Virus record (IMG/VR): IMGVR_UViG_3300048591_000195
Location: 1-60,997 of that record
DNA: 60,997 nt
DNA from: a virus
Reading direction: 5' to 3' (one strand)
The translations under genes and the position numbers were made by a program. The notes below the pieces were generated by a model. The model saw nothing but the letters and a program-made list of their open reading frames with translations. It searched no databases and was not told the origin of the DNA. Of this stretch, positions 25,201 through 33,705 are shown one piece after another. Every line of letters starts with the position of its first letter. Positions within the stretch are counted from its first letter, which is position 1.

Positions 25201-25928
25201 CCTAAAAAGCCACGCAATGATGACGCTGCGGCTCCAAAGGTTCCGGCATAATTACCAACGTTCCTCTGGAATTGGCCTACCGCATTATCAATAGCTTGAA
25301 CCCTCGCATTCAGTTGTGTTACTACGGCCTGTTGCGCCTTCAATTGCTGCGTACTTGCCGTACCGGATGCCGCAAGGTTTTTATAGGATGTACGGGCCTT
25401 TTCAAGGGCTACGGTTAATTTTTGATATTCTCCTCCTACTGTTTTTGTAAGTAATATTTCTTGCTTTGTTTCTCTATTCAGTTGCTGAATCCTTTGACGG
25501 TATTCTGCTATCCTTACATTAGCATCATTAATACGCTTGGTATATTCCTGACGGGTTAAAGTTCCCTGTTTAAGAAGTTGTAAATCCTCCTTTTGGTCTT
25601 TTAACTGTTCCCGGATTCTCTGCTTCAATGATTCACGCTTCTGTATCAACTGATCGAGTGAAGCTGATTCCTGTGAGTACCTCTGCTTTGCGCTGGCAGC
25701 TATGTTTTTTTGAAGGCTCTCCAATTCCTTCTGAGAATCGGTCAGCTTCTTGGTTTCATTCGATACCTGATTGATTGACTTCGCTACAAGAATATTCGCC
25801 TCTGACTGCTTGCCTAACTTCAATAACTTCTCCAATGAAGCAATAGCCTCATCAATGTTCTGCTTAAGACGCCTCGGTGAATCTGCCGCGCCTTGCGAAA
25901 TTATATCGTTATCAGTTATTTCAGCCAT
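22254..25928 (-). CDS. tail tape measure protein (TP901 type)
   Basis: 1224 aa. Residues 1-220 are coiled coil (SLDQLIQKRESLKQRIREQL). About 290-560 match the TP901 tape-measure core (AQLQVELAKLGFPISDVKEM; LDFQKLATAMPYVAANAKTL; MGELANRGFQASTIGTTLRN). A second long coiled coil spans about 640-1050, and a hydrophobic patch (GIQTAINVVEAFPNFALMAL) lies near 1080-1105. The protein sets tail length and helps DNA passage; at about 0.15 nm per residue the tail would be near 180 nm. Start overlaps the upstream chaperone-like ORF by eight bases. Confidence 0.93.
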   Translation of the reverse strand: MAEITDNDIISQGAADSPRRLKQNIDEAIASLEKLLKLGKQSEANILVAKSINQVSNETKKLTDSQKELESLQKNIAASAKQRYSQESASLDQLIQKRESLKQRIREQLKDQKEDLQLLKQGTLTRQEYTKRINDANVRIAEYRQRIQQLNRETKQEILLTKTVGGEYQKLTVALEKARTSYKNLAASGTASTQQLKAQQAVVTQLNARVQAIDNAVGQFQRNVGNYAGTFGAAASSLRGFLGAFGLIGGVAIFARVLKGAVQLTIDYEYQNSRLKAVLGATKLEAAELAQQQQELGRTTQFTASQYAQLQVELAKLGFPISDVKEMTKSTADAALALGSDLGEQAALSGATLRAFGLEAKEITRVNDVLSKATASSGLDFQKLATAMPYVAANAKTLGISLEGTAALMGELANRGFQASTIGTTLRNIFLKLADSGGALSQSLKEPVKDIPSLLRGLRQLKDENIDLSEAFDLTDQRSVSAFLSLVDGVDSVTKLEKTLNNAEGAAEDMARTMGDNLRGDVLLLKSAWEGLVLALTAGDSQFSKLLRSVTQLATGFLSLITPINRLSDGLIREQAELNVLTRAITDVNITQEARKTLIDELQSKYPSFLKNLDDEKVSNEEISARMKEVNDQFLRKIALTSAEEELAKVQKQITESLINERDMRKEIAELQEKVDQGPQLGGREDGRQFEAMQSRIFDLNVGIRSEEQKRVNLQEELISLSEDLTKSLGLFNSTNNDYFNDLTKIKSEEESRFKAAQRITEEQKKFLEAERKARFELAKFNIEQDIKRTTDVEQRVDKEIELEMLLLSEKLRGIKSGSDQELAIIEQTQARINEIISKGNDDRTKTEIDKAKERGEKLIQEEVDNMNAQIVQVQNDVKNRKLTIQQGEDEIAKIRRSFADNFIAIEIQTMEAIIALTEEGTDERAALERALAKLKMDLNDAVFNQQQDREKTQLEQTHEFLQKLQAAFEEYSVTIVNLFGAISARRLQNIDLEIKALEEQTRREIELAGDNDRAKEQIERNAEARKANLERKRRAEQQKQARLEKAQGIVSVGIQTAINVVEAFPNFALMALAAALGAIQVATIAAKPIPQFEEGGVTKTPTIIAGEAGSELYRTPSGKFGITPDTATVMKLPVGTEIFPHDETLKMLAMGSLRRVDSVRADYALYAHIDGLKSEIRDGNKALIKAVIESAPGDLVSQGSLVYEAKRRVDGSKKLIRRKSMGY

Positions 25929-26139
25929 TTCTTATAACCTCTACTTTCAAATTCTTTATTATCTGCTTACCAAAACAAACCCAGTAATGCGGGTCAAATA
26001 CTTTCTTCTCCCCATTAGAATACTCTACCGTTGTCGGGCCAAACTTGTCGTAGATCATATTCAACTCAGTATCACTACTGCATTTCTCAATAGAATCCTG
26101 TAAACCGTCAATCTCTTTTATCAAATCCTCGTTTGTCAT
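25921..26139 (-). CDS. small protein before the tape measure, possible tail assembly chaperone part
   Basis: 72 aa (MTNEDLIKEIDGLQDSIEKC). It lies in the place where many phages encode the second tail assembly chaperone, often reached by frameshift from the previous ORF. Here its ATG overlaps the TGA of the previous ORF and I see no clear slippery heptamer, so plain re-initiation is more likely. Confidence 0.55.
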   Translation of the reverse strand: MTNEDLIKEIDGLQDSIEKCSSDTELNMIYDKFGPTTVEYSNGEKKVFDPHYWVCFGKQIIKNLKVEVIRNG

Positions 26140-26852
26140 TTCTTGCGCTTAACTTTCTCATTCAAAGCATCGGCTTTTTGCTTTGCCCGCTTCTTTAATC
26201 GGTTGTACTTGGCAAGGGTAATGTTATCACCCACAGTCCAACCTAATGAAAATTCAAGGTCGGCTATCAAATCCTCATACCCATCTCTCTTAGCCCCATG
26301 ATGAACAGCGGAAAACTTCTCCAATTCATTTTTTTTGCTCTTGATTTTTGTAACTAATGCCCCGGACTTACTAACTGCTTTGGCAAGTGAATCAGAATAA
26401 CTATCATCATCGGTATCGTCAATCTTGTATCCTTTCTTTCTCAACTCCTCAATGATTGCAGGGTCTTTCTTTAACGACAAAATCATAAACATGACTTTGC
26501 AATTAAACTCTTGCGCAACCAACAAACTGTAACCCTGATAAAGCGAAAAATAGGACTGATATTGAAAAGATGAATTCTCCTCGGAGTTCCTTTGAATGAT
26601 TGCCTCCCAACACTCAATAAGATACTCAAGCGTTGCCTCTCCCTCAATTACCAACTTCTCAAACTCATTTGTTTCGGCTATATCCAAAAACAACCGGAAA
26701 GGAATATCATCATAACGATATACCCTAACGGCCCCGGATGGTTTGCCTGACAAAGGCTTGGAGGTCTGGAAGGATGTAGTTCCTTGCAAGGTCTCTGAGG
26801 TTTGCTTTGTTGAGTCCGAATATTTCTGTTGGTTCTGCATTTCTTCTTTCAT
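26136..26852 (-). CDS. putative tail assembly chaperone/neck-region protein
   Basis: Up to 238 aa. Located between tail tube and tape measure, the usual place of tail assembly chaperones. The core (FRLFLDIAETNEFEKLVIEG; ATLEYLIECWEAIIQR) is helical and acidic, and the C-terminus is a basic helix (LKKRAKQKADALNEKVKRKK). With the ATG at 26852 it overlaps the upstream gene by 128 bases, which is unusual; a non-ATG start further down (a TTG in the PLSGKPSG region) would remove most of the overlap. Confidence 0.55.
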   Translation of the reverse strand: MKEEMQNQQKYSDSTKQTSETLQGTTSFQTSKPLSGKPSGAVRVYRYDDIPFRLFLDIAETNEFEKLVIEGEATLEYLIECWEAIIQRNSEENSSFQYQSYFSLYQGYSLLVAQEFNCKVMFMILSLKKDPAIIEELRKKGYKIDDTDDDSYSDSLAKAVSKSGALVTKIKSKKNELEKFSAVHHGAKRDGYEDLIADLEFSLGWTVGDNITLAKYNRLKKRAKQKADALNEKVKRKK

Positions 26853-27177
26853 CCAATCTTTGAAGTATCACGGTCGTTTTACTGTCTCGTGAATCGAATA
26901 TCGCCCTACCTCCTTCTATCCTTACAAAAAAGCCTCTGTAAAACTCCCCGGTGTCAAACAACCTCCACGGCCCCGCTGGCTTACCGAAAATATTTACAGA
27001 GGCATCACTATACTCAGGCAATAATAGCCCTTGTGAATCTCTACCGCTAAAAAGCTGGTCAGTATTCAGGTTAGTCGCTGTCTGCTCGTGAACCTTCACC
27101 AAAGAGACCGCTTTCGCCTTCATTACCTCCGGTGTGAGCCTTCCGAGCCTTTGGCTTAGTTCCTTTAACTTTCCCAT
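26725..27177 (-). CDS. putative tail completion/minor tail protein (HK97 gp10-like)
   Basis: 150 aa. Contains GPWRLFDTGEFYRGFFVRIE (about 70-88) and a C-terminal basic segment, which recalls HK97 gp10-like tail completion proteins. The order of genes (tube, this gene, chaperone, tape measure) is compatible. It overlaps the upstream gene by 107 bases unless the start is the later ATG at 27123. Confidence 0.5.
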   Translation of the reverse strand: MGKLKELSQRLGRLTPEVMKAKAVSLVKVHEQTATNLNTDQLFSGRDSQGLLLPEYSDASVNIFGKPAGPWRLFDTGEFYRGFFVRIEGGRAIFDSRDSKTTVILQRLDERRNAEPTEIFGLNKANLRDLARNYILPDLQAFVRQTIRGR

Positions 27178-27328
27178 CTTCTGCTTTCTTTCCTGTGAGC
27201 CTGAAATACTCCGATCTCAGTTTCTCCATCCGCTTGGGTTCATAAGAAATAGGAAAGAAGTTCCCGTACTCTGACAGGAACTCCTCCCATGTTATACCCT
27301 TGCGGACTTTAAGTATCCGCTTTGCCAT
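27071..27328 (-). CDS. hypothetical protein (85 aa) after the tail tube
   Basis: MAKRILKVRKGITWEEFLSE, then SYEPKRMEKLRSEYFRLTGKK: a small basic helical protein with a disordered Gly/Glu/Ser-rich tail. The tail is encoded in the stretch shared with the next gene. ATG overlaps the TAG/TAA region of the tube gene by one base. Function unknown. Confidence 0.5.
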   Translation of the reverse strand: MAKRILKVRKGITWEEFLSEYGNFFPISYEPKRMEKLRSEYFRLTGKKAEDGKVKGTKPKARKAHTGGNEGESGLFGEGSRADSD

Positions 27329-28206
27329 TAGGTAGTAATTACAACAGGTGTTGCGTATGCCTGAAGGGCCAAAGTATCAACGATACTCAAATCGGCTGGA
27401 TCATCAAGATTGATTGTTCCGTTAACCCATCCTGAACCGGTAAGCGTGTAAATACCCTCATCAGTTTCGGTTGCTCCTCCAATTGATTGTGCTGCACCAT
27501 CACCATCCAACAGAACGAAGTCAGCGGCTTCAAGGCCCTCGACAGGGGTTCCATCGCACTCGATAGTAACCGAAACAACAATCTCATCATCTGCCGCGCT
27601 AATCACCGTCAACTTAACATCGGTCAACTTGTTAACCGTGTTAAAGAATGGCGCTGAAATGATACTTCCCGCTGCATCCAACTCCTTGTTATCACGCAAG
27701 GCCAGGTAAATAGGCGATTTGGTTGCAACTGTTCCGTCTGAAAGCATCAGCTTCTCAGTATGAAGCAATTGAACGCTAAAGCCCAACAAGTTACCATCTG
27801 AATCGGAGGTACCGATTAACTGATTTTCACTATCAATCAGAAACACCCGACCACTCTTTGAGCGGTGTGTGAACATCTTGGTGTGAAGGCACATGCTCTG
27901 CGCAATACCGAAACGGAAACGATAGTTACCGTCACGAACCGGAAGGATACCCAAAGGCAGTTCCTCATAAACCGGATCTTCTGAAACGTTCTCAAACGTA
28001 TCAAAGAACGGCCACGCATGAATACGGTTCAATCCTGTTGCCAGAATAGCCGCCTGCATCGCTGCCTCAACCGTTCCGTTCTCTACCTGCTCTGCTGTGA
28101 ATTTAAAGCTCGGACTCGTAGTAATCATACTACGAATGAGCTGCGGCAATTGGGTACATTCACCAACCCCCAACGCACGTTTTACTACTGAACAAACACT
28201 CGACAT
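27328..28206 (-). CDS. putative major tail (tube) protein with C-terminal Ig-like domain
   Basis: 292 aa. The first 200 residues (LPQLIRSMITTSPSFKFTAE; YRFRFGIAQSMCLHTKMFTH) fit a tail-tube-like fold. Residues about 200-290 (DVKLTVISAADDEIVVSVTI; ADFVLLDGDGAAQSIGG) look like an Ig-like domain of the kind that decorates tube proteins. Located between head-tail joining genes and the tape measure, as a tube gene should be. No exact family recognised. Confidence 0.6.
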   Translation of the reverse strand: MSSVCSVVKRALGVGECTQLPQLIRSMITTSPSFKFTAEQVENGTVEAAMQAAILATGLNRIHAWPFFDTFENVSEDPVYEELPLGILPVRDGNYRFRFGIAQSMCLHTKMFTHRSKSGRVFLIDSENQLIGTSDSDGNLLGFSVQLLHTEKLMLSDGTVATKSPIYLALRDNKELDAAGSIISAPFFNTVNKLTDVKLTVISAADDEIVVSVTIECDGTPVEGLEAADFVLLDGDGAAQSIGGATETDEGIYTLTGSGWVNGTINLDDPADLSIVDTLALQAYATPVVITT

Positions 28207-28224
28207 TTTCTTAATATTTTTTCG

Positions 28225-28809
28225 TTAACAAATTTTTACTCTCTGAGATAATTCAAGATTCTCAATCTCAATGCAATCCAACGGATCAGCAAACACGTTC
28301 CTTTGTGTGCCTTCTCCTGATTCGGTTACTCCCCAAAATGGTTTTATTGTGGCCTCATGGTCAGGAACTTCATTGCTGTCCCTGTTGGTAAACAGAAATA
28401 ACCCTGAATCCTTTATCTCCTTTAAAAACCTGTAATAAAGTGGGAACAAAACAGGATAAAATACCTGCTCCATTCTTTGCTCTGCATTCAGGTTCTTTTT
28501 AGTAGATGCTATGATTGCCACATTCAGGCGATACGTCCAAAGGTTTCCCACCCGCGTTGCCGGAATGTTCATCCGCAAGGCTATCAATGGGTACTTCTTG
28601 AACTTGTAGGTTGAATCTTTCCCCTTCTGCAATAACCGATTAGATATTTCAAGCCTGTGACCATACATGTAAAATGGCTTTTCAGACAAATTACTGTTTT
28701 CCTTTATGCCATTCAGATAATCAACCATAGGCTGACCGTAACTGACATCTAAAGGACGCATAGCTTCAACGACTTTTCTAATCTCCTCGGTTACGTATTT
28801 GGTGCTCAT
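28225..28809 (-). CDS. putative head-tail joining/tail terminator protein
   Basis: 194 aa, second gene after the connector-like protein and just before the tube. Sequence: KPFYMYGHRLEISNRLLQKG; YPLIALRMNIPATRVGNLWT; NLNAEQRMEQVFYPVLFPLY. The pattern of a mixed alpha/beta fold with a strand-rich middle suits a tail terminator, but the assignment rests on gene order. ATGA overlap with the connector gene. Confidence 0.5.
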   Translation of the reverse strand: MSTKYVTEEIRKVVEAMRPLDVSYGQPMVDYLNGIKENSNLSEKPFYMYGHRLEISNRLLQKGKDSTYKFKKYPLIALRMNIPATRVGNLWTYRLNVAIIASTKKNLNAEQRMEQVFYPVLFPLYYRFLKEIKDSGLFLFTNRDSNEVPDHEATIKPFWGVTESGEGTQRNVFADPLDCIEIENLELSQRVKIC

Positions 28810-29333
28810 AGATTAAACCTGTTCATTGAACCTATGTCTGTAAAATCCCAATCAGGATAATCAGCTTCATTTGCTATCATAAAACCGTATAGGCTATTCT
28901 CCTGATTATTGCAGTTACCCTGCCTTTTCCAAAAGTCATTATGCGCCTGCACGATTCTTAAAGCCGGTGAGATCATTTCCGCGTTCTCTACCTTTGAAAC
29001 TGATATTCCGGTGCTCGCATGGTTATCGTATGTATCTCTTAGCCAATGGGCATAAATGAAAGGGATTAGAAGTTTTTCCAACCCCTCCCATTCATAAGTA
29101 ACCCCATGACATTCGTACTCCGATCCATCACGTAACAAAACCCATTTTTCAGCCGGATAATCGTCCTCCAATGCTGTCATAAACTGACTGTATAACTTTA
29201 CACCGAGTATCTTTTTCAAGATCATTTCAACCTTCATATCCATGTAGTTCTGAAACGAATCAGAATTAACCTGATCGGCAGGAACATTGTATGGTGTATT
29301 GTTGAAATTACTGGGTGTAATGAAGTCGTTCAT
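28806..29333 (-). CDS. putative head-tail connector protein
   Basis: 175 aa. Helical N-terminal half (NYMDMKVEMILKKILGVKLY) followed by YEWEGLEKLLIPFIYAHWLR and a helical C-terminus, as in gp6-like connectors of Bacteroidota phages. It is downstream of the major capsid gene. Its ATG overlaps or abuts the stop of the 74-aa gene. Confidence 0.55.
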   Translation of the reverse strand: MNDFITPSNFNNTPYNVPADQVNSDSFQNYMDMKVEMILKKILGVKLYSQFMTALEDDYPAEKWVLLRDGSEYECHGVTYEWEGLEKLLIPFIYAHWLRDTYDNHASTGISVSKVENAEMISPALRIVQAHNDFWKRQGNCNNQENSLYGFMIANEADYPDWDFTDIGSMNRFNL

Positions 29334-29558
29334 CTATTCAGCTTTCTTTGGACGGCCCTTCGGCTTATTGGATTTGAGTTTGGCAATCTCGGCTTTCAGG
29401 TCTGCGTTTTCCTCGACCAAATCAACTATAGTACCGGATAAAACTTCACCGGCATTTAATAGGCCTGATTCATAGGCGTGAAACTTCACACCCAACGAAC
29501 GGAAACGCGCCTGAATAATACCTAACTGCTTTTGAGAACCTTCTACTACTATCTTCAT
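29334..29558 (-). CDS. small capsid-adjacent protein (74 aa)
   Basis: Residues 45-62 form a heptad-like helix (VDLVEENADLKAEIAKLK) and the end is basic with an AT-hook-like GRPKKAE. It may be a minor head protein or assembly factor; unknown. Confidence 0.55.
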   Translation of the reverse strand: MKIVVEGSQKQLGIIQARFRSLGVKFHAYESGLLNAGEVLSGTIVDLVEENADLKAEIAKLKSNKPKGRPKKAE

Positions 29559-29570
29559 AAGTCGCTATGT

Positions 29571-31154
29571 TTAAGTTTCGATAGTTTCTGCAATGGCTGC
29601 TTTTGCTGTTACAAAATCACCAACAATAAACATGTACTTATTGTAGATAGGGAACAGGATTTCCTCCTGTACGATTGCCATTACCGTATTGGTAAGCTTT
29701 TCGTTTGTGCTCTCAGAGAATTCCAGCATAAGGCCAGTAAATTCAAACAGCGCACAAGCCATTCTCCAATCACCGACAGCAAATTTACCGGAAGGCATAG
29801 CAGTTGTTTCAACAACAGGAACCCCGGCAATGGTAAGGATGCCGCTTTCCAGACGCTGAACGTCCAGATAGTGCTCATCATTACCTTTCAGCAATTCGAT
29901 CTTAGTTGCATCGTCAGGGTGCAATACGATACCGGTACAAGAATATTCCTGACGGGTAACAAGTGTTTTTGCAACCTTCAAAACATCAATTTCCTGTGCT
30001 GCAAATACCGCATTTTTGAACTTGCTGTTTACAACAAACGTCCAATCAGAAACATCACCATCAGCTACATAAGCCTCCTCAATCACAATCTGACGAGGGC
30101 CAACAACAATAGCGGTATGTGAATCATTGTAACCGGATGGAGTAGCATTGGCAAACGTAATTGTATCACCGTTGTTTATGTTCTGGTTGGCTGTAAAGTT
30201 TACAATAGTTTTTGCTCCACCGTCATAAGTGGCGATAGAAGAAACGCTGCCGGCTAAACCTGTAATGGTAGTATTGATAACAGTCGCAAAATCATCTGCC
30301 ACTTCAAAAATACCGGTCGGGTTGTTTCCAAGACCATCACCAAACAACAGGTAAAAATCCTCATTGTATCGAACCTGTGCAGGCAATCTGCTTGCCAAGT
30401 GTGATTCGATGAATGAAGAAGATTTCAGCATACGCTTTGAAATAGGCAAAGAAGTACCGATACGCTTCACCTGTGCTGTGGCTTCTCTTACTTTGAAAGA
30501 AGATTGTGCCAGTGATTCATTTTCAGAGTGAGGGCGAACAGCGCGAACCCAGTCATACACTTCAAGAAATGCCAGATAAGGCAGGTCTGTAGGTGCAACG
30601 GTAAGCAAATCACGGATGTTCAACCGTACTACCTGCGGGTGATCTACAACCCTACCGTCACGGGTGGTAATGTGAACAAGGCTGGTTCCTGTGTAATCAG
30701 ATGTTACCGAAACAGTCTTTAGTTCTTCAAGGTTGTCTTTGCTGAACGATGCCTTACGCTTTCCGTTTGAATCGACAAACTCTTTCCACTGGTCGGTCTT
30801 AAGTGCCTTTGAAACAGCCTCCATAAGAGTATGTTTCTTTTCGCCCTGACCGATGCCGGATTCTTTCAGCTTCTTCAATTCCAAATCCTGTTTTTCGGCT
30901 GCTGCTGTCAAATCAGCAAGCTTTGTTTCGTAAGCCTTGAACTTTTCAGGGTCGATCTTTGCAAGGTTTTCGGTGATCTCTTTCAGCTTTGCGTTGAAAA
31001 CTTCATCGCTGATCATTCCCGTTTTCGCTTGGGCTGCAAGGTTTTTGAATTCTTCTTTGAACTCGTCAATCTTTTTCTTAGCAGCCTCCGCAGACTCACT
31101 CTTTACTTTTTCGAGTAAAGCCGTCTGCTCTTTCAATTTTTCATTTTCTTCCAT
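29571..31154 (-). CDS. major capsid protein, HK97 fold, with N-terminal coiled-coil (scaffold-like) domain
   Basis: 527 aa. Residues 1-105 are a long coiled coil (ENEKLKEQTALLEKVKSESA) like the HK97 delta domain, which is removed by the prohead protease. The remainder fits an HK97-type capsid protein: VRLNIRDLLTVAPTDLPYLA; ISKRMLKSSSFIESHLASRL; EYSCTGIVLHPDDATKIELL; VETTAMPSGKFAVGDWRM. An inserted beta domain lies around 285-365 (GDTITFANATPSGYNDSHTA). Directly downstream of the protease gene, as in HK97-like phages. Confidence 0.9.
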   Translation of the reverse strand: MEENEKLKEQTALLEKVKSESAEAAKKKIDEFKEEFKNLAAQAKTGMISDEVFNAKLKEITENLAKIDPEKFKAYETKLADLTAAAEKQDLELKKLKESGIGQGEKKHTLMEAVSKALKTDQWKEFVDSNGKRKASFSKDNLEELKTVSVTSDYTGTSLVHITTRDGRVVDHPQVVRLNIRDLLTVAPTDLPYLAFLEVYDWVRAVRPHSENESLAQSSFKVREATAQVKRIGTSLPISKRMLKSSSFIESHLASRLPAQVRYNEDFYLLFGDGLGNNPTGIFEVADDFATVINTTITGLAGSVSSIATYDGGAKTIVNFTANQNINNGDTITFANATPSGYNDSHTAIVVGPRQIVIEEAYVADGDVSDWTFVVNSKFKNAVFAAQEIDVLKVAKTLVTRQEYSCTGIVLHPDDATKIELLKGNDEHYLDVQRLESGILTIAGVPVVETTAMPSGKFAVGDWRMACALFEFTGLMLEFSESTNEKLTNTVMAIVQEEILFPIYNKYMFIVGDFVTAKAAIAETIET

Positions 31155-31159
31155 TGTTG

Positions 31160-32002
31160 TTAAAGTTTTAATTTAAAATTGTCAGCTAAATAACCGTAGT
31201 CAATCGCCTTTACAGTGTCATTTGACGGCTGTTCGGAGGAAGTGTCAAGGACGGCTCCCTTTAAATCGTACATGGTAGGGGTTACGTTGTTTGATCCCTC
31301 AATTACAGCAGAACCCTCTTTATATATTTCTGCTTCAATCACGGCAAAAAAGTAACCCTGTTTATCAGCTTTTTCCTTGTTTACTATTTGTGGGTAAAAT
31401 TTATCCCAATTCGCTTTTTCCTCCTTGAATGATTCGTCTTTGCTGTTTACTGCAAATGCTACTTTATGATAACGCATCCGGATAGAATGCTGAATCGGGT
31501 CGTTTTCTTTGTAGGCTAAAAAAGCATCTCGGTTTGATCTCTCAGTTAACTTTGACTTGAATATCAACGCCTCAGTTTCTCCACTGTAACTCGCTCCAAG
31601 TTCATCCCAAGTGATTGACTTTATCATGGGAGTAACATCTTTAGGCCAACTGATAATGTATCCTATTTCAAGCTTGTGGCTGGCAACATGGTAAACCTTT
31701 CCAGTTTGTTCTTTTACCGACTTACCCCAAAGGCCAGGAATATGAACGTCATCGTGCGAATCCAAATAATTCGTTGTATTGATAACCGGAAAAACATAAT
31801 CACCATATCCGATTGTTTTTGATGGATTAAGTGACTTAACTGTTTCACCGTTTTGAGTAACTGAAAAGTTGTAAGGAATACAATCACTTTCCTTAATGAT
31901 TGCCTTTTTTATGGATATAATTTCCTCCTTGTTGTGCTTTAAAGCATGAAATAGTTCATCCTGCTCCTTATACCACTTATTCAAAATCTTACAATAAATC
32001 AT
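31160..32002 (-). CDS. putative prohead maturation protease
   Basis: 280 aa between portal and major capsid protein. DYVFPVINTTNYLDSHDDVH (about 68-87) and VYHVASHKLEIG, then SIRMRYHKVAFAVNSKDE, recall the active-site region of capsid proteases in Bacteroidota phages; His/Ser residues suit an S78-like enzyme, though I cannot fix the catalytic pair. The C-terminal part is a probable self-assembly tail. The enzyme would cleave the N-terminal coiled coil of the capsid protein. Confidence 0.65.
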   Translation of the reverse strand: MIYCKILNKWYKEQDELFHALKHNKEEIISIKKAIIKESDCIPYNFSVTQNGETVKSLNPSKTIGYGDYVFPVINTTNYLDSHDDVHIPGLWGKSVKEQTGKVYHVASHKLEIGYIISWPKDVTPMIKSITWDELGASYSGETEALIFKSKLTERSNRDAFLAYKENDPIQHSIRMRYHKVAFAVNSKDESFKEEKANWDKFYPQIVNKEKADKQGYFFAVIEAEIYKEGSAVIEGSNNVTPTMYDLKGAVLDTSSEQPSNDTVKAIDYGYLADNFKLKL

Positions 32003-32124
32003 TTCTCGATTATTTTATTGTTCTTCAAAGCATCAATTTTCTTATCAATAGCAGTTTTCATACTTTCTTCAGTTGTCTTTTTCTTTGCCTCCTCAAGGCT
32101 TTTTATCTGTTCCTGCTTCGACAT
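31999..32124 (-). CDS. small coiled-coil protein between portal and protease (41 aa)
   Basis: MSKQEQIKSLEEAKKKTTEE and onward: a single charged helix. Its TGA overlaps the protease ATG (ATGA), and it begins two bases after the portal stop region. It may help scaffold assembly. Function unknown. Confidence 0.55.
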   Translation of the reverse strand: MSKQEQIKSLEEAKKKTTEESMKTAIDKKIDALKNNKIIEK

Positions 32125-32125
32125 A

Positions 32126-33622
32126 TCAATTAAGAATAGTATCCTTCAAATGACCGTTTAAACTCTTTGCACCGGAACCGGAATTAGTTTCTGCCCCAGC
32201 GTTTGCCTCTCCCGTATTCAATGAACCACCTTTCAATGATTCTAAAATCAGAGTCCTTGTCGCTTCGTCCATTTCAACTATGGTCTGATCTGCATACGGC
32301 TGCTTTATTGGCTTCATGCCGATAGAATCTAACCATGTGTTAAGTGTAATGGCACCGGCTTTAAATAGCGATAGTGAATAAATAGAAATTCGCTGATTGC
32401 TCTCCGCCTTATCTTTTTCGGACTTCTGTAATGCAGGTATGTGATCCCAATACCCCTTAATCCTCCAATCAGTTTGATTCAAACCCAAGAAATCATTCAG
32501 GCCGGCCAAGTCATTTTCCGCCTCTGGAATCAATGTTCCCTGATATAATCGCCTTAAACTTGCCTCCTGATTCTCAAAGGTTGCACCTTCCAAATAAAGC
32601 TTCAAAAGTATTTCAGGAACCCCGAACACATTGGCAATTATCATCCCATCAGTGGCGATTTCTTCAAATAGACCAAGTTTGCGAACGTCTTGGTCAATTG
32701 CCTGATATTTCAAAGGAACGGATGAAAAAAGAAATTGTATTTGTTCTTCAAGTGTTCCGTATTTCTCCATCGCCTTTTCAACGAGTTCCTTTTCATCTTC
32801 AAGCAATGGGATGGTTCCATCCATGTCACCCTTTCCGGATGAAATTATGCCCCTCATGCCCCGGCCCTTTATAATCACATTACGCGACTCGTAGGCCATG
32901 TCAATATTTGTGAGTGGTTTGATGAGGGATAGGGCTTTTGCGTGTCCTATAATCAATTTATCGAACGTAGGACTCGTACTTGGTTCGGATTGATGTAATA
33001 CCTGATCGGGTGTCCATGTTTTTTTATAGTCACCCATTTTAAACACCCACTCTTTAACGATCTCGTCTATTTCGGTAGCCTCAAAGAACTTTCCTGCCAG
33101 CTTAAACTCCATGAACTGAGGCCAAGCGTTGAAAAGTGTCTTTATGTTTGTGGGGCTCTTTCCAAATGAGGTAGGGAAATTTGCATAAGTGAAACTATTT
33201 CCGGTGGCCTCTCTCAATACTTTTCTTTCAAACCAAAAATCCCAGGTTGTCTTTATTGGATTCGGTTTCTGAAATAATCGGTAAATAGCTGCCGGAATAT
33301 CCTTTCTTGTGTCAATAGGCTCAATCTCTCCGTTTTTGATGTTTTCTACAACTACCTTCATGTTCGCGGATTCCCTCGCCTTAATGTCAATAACTGCCTT
33401 TAAGACCGGATTTGACTGATAAACATCTATCAGGGTTTGAAGGCCAGACAACCGATGCCAGTTAGCCCGATCTGTAAATGCTGAATAGTTTGAGTAATAG
33501 TAGGTGGAAAGAAGCCCTCGAAGTAATTGAGCGCGCTCGTAAAGGGGTAAGCTGCCCTGACCGGTGTTCGTCATTGAACCCTTAGATGCAGTCTTTTTTA
33601 ATTCGTATCCGAATAACTTCAA
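32126..33622 (-). CDS. portal protein (HK97 type)
   Basis: 498 aa. Motifs in order: VYQSNPVLKAVIDIKARESA (about 68-87), the PNPIKTTWDFWFERKVLREA region, the helical stem, and GVPEILLKLYLEGATFENQEA (about 340-365), a typical portal sequence, followed by a C-terminal crown with Gly/Ala/Asn-rich tail. Forms the dodecameric channel for DNA entry and exit. Upstream of protease and capsid genes in the normal order. Two AT-rich hairpins precede its ATG. Confidence 0.9.
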   Translation of the reverse strand: MKLFGYELKKTASKGSMTNTGQGSLPLYERAQLLRGLLSTYYYSNYSAFTDRANWHRLSGLQTLIDVYQSNPVLKAVIDIKARESANMKVVVENIKNGEIEPIDTRKDIPAAIYRLFQKPNPIKTTWDFWFERKVLREATGNSFTYANFPTSFGKSPTNIKTLFNAWPQFMEFKLAGKFFEATEIDEIVKEWVFKMGDYKKTWTPDQVLHQSEPSTSPTFDKLIIGHAKALSLIKPLTNIDMAYESRNVIIKGRGMRGIISSGKGDMDGTIPLLEDEKELVEKAMEKYGTLEEQIQFLFSSVPLKYQAIDQDVRKLGLFEEIATDGMIIANVFGVPEILLKLYLEGATFENQEASLRRLYQGTLIPEAENDLAGLNDFLGLNQTDWRIKGYWDHIPALQKSEKDKAESNQRISIYSLSLFKAGAITLNTWLDSIGMKPIKQPYADQTIVEMDEATRTLILESLKGGSLNTGEANAGAETNSGSGAKSLNGHLKDTILN

Positions 33623-33623
33623 A

Positions 33624-33686
33624 GCTGTTTTTTACACAATAACAGCCTTTTGGTGTGAAAAATAAAAATTTAGAATTTTTTACACC
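33624..33686. promoter_or_regulatory. two hairpins directly upstream of the portal gene
   Basis: GCTGTT/AACAGC (33624-33646) and GGTGT-(A)-AAAAAT... paired with ATTTTT-(C)-ACACC (33652-33686). The first lies two bases from the portal ATG and could mask the ribosome site. The second may be a transcription or processing signal between the methyltransferase block and the head genes. Confidence 0.4.
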
Positions 33687-33705
33687 TTTTAAGCCTGTAA
33701 AAAGT

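Noticed and set aside
25921-26139. Programmed -1 frameshift joining the chaperone-like ORFs
   Set aside because: No slippery heptamer seen at the overlap; ATGA re-initiation explains the layout.
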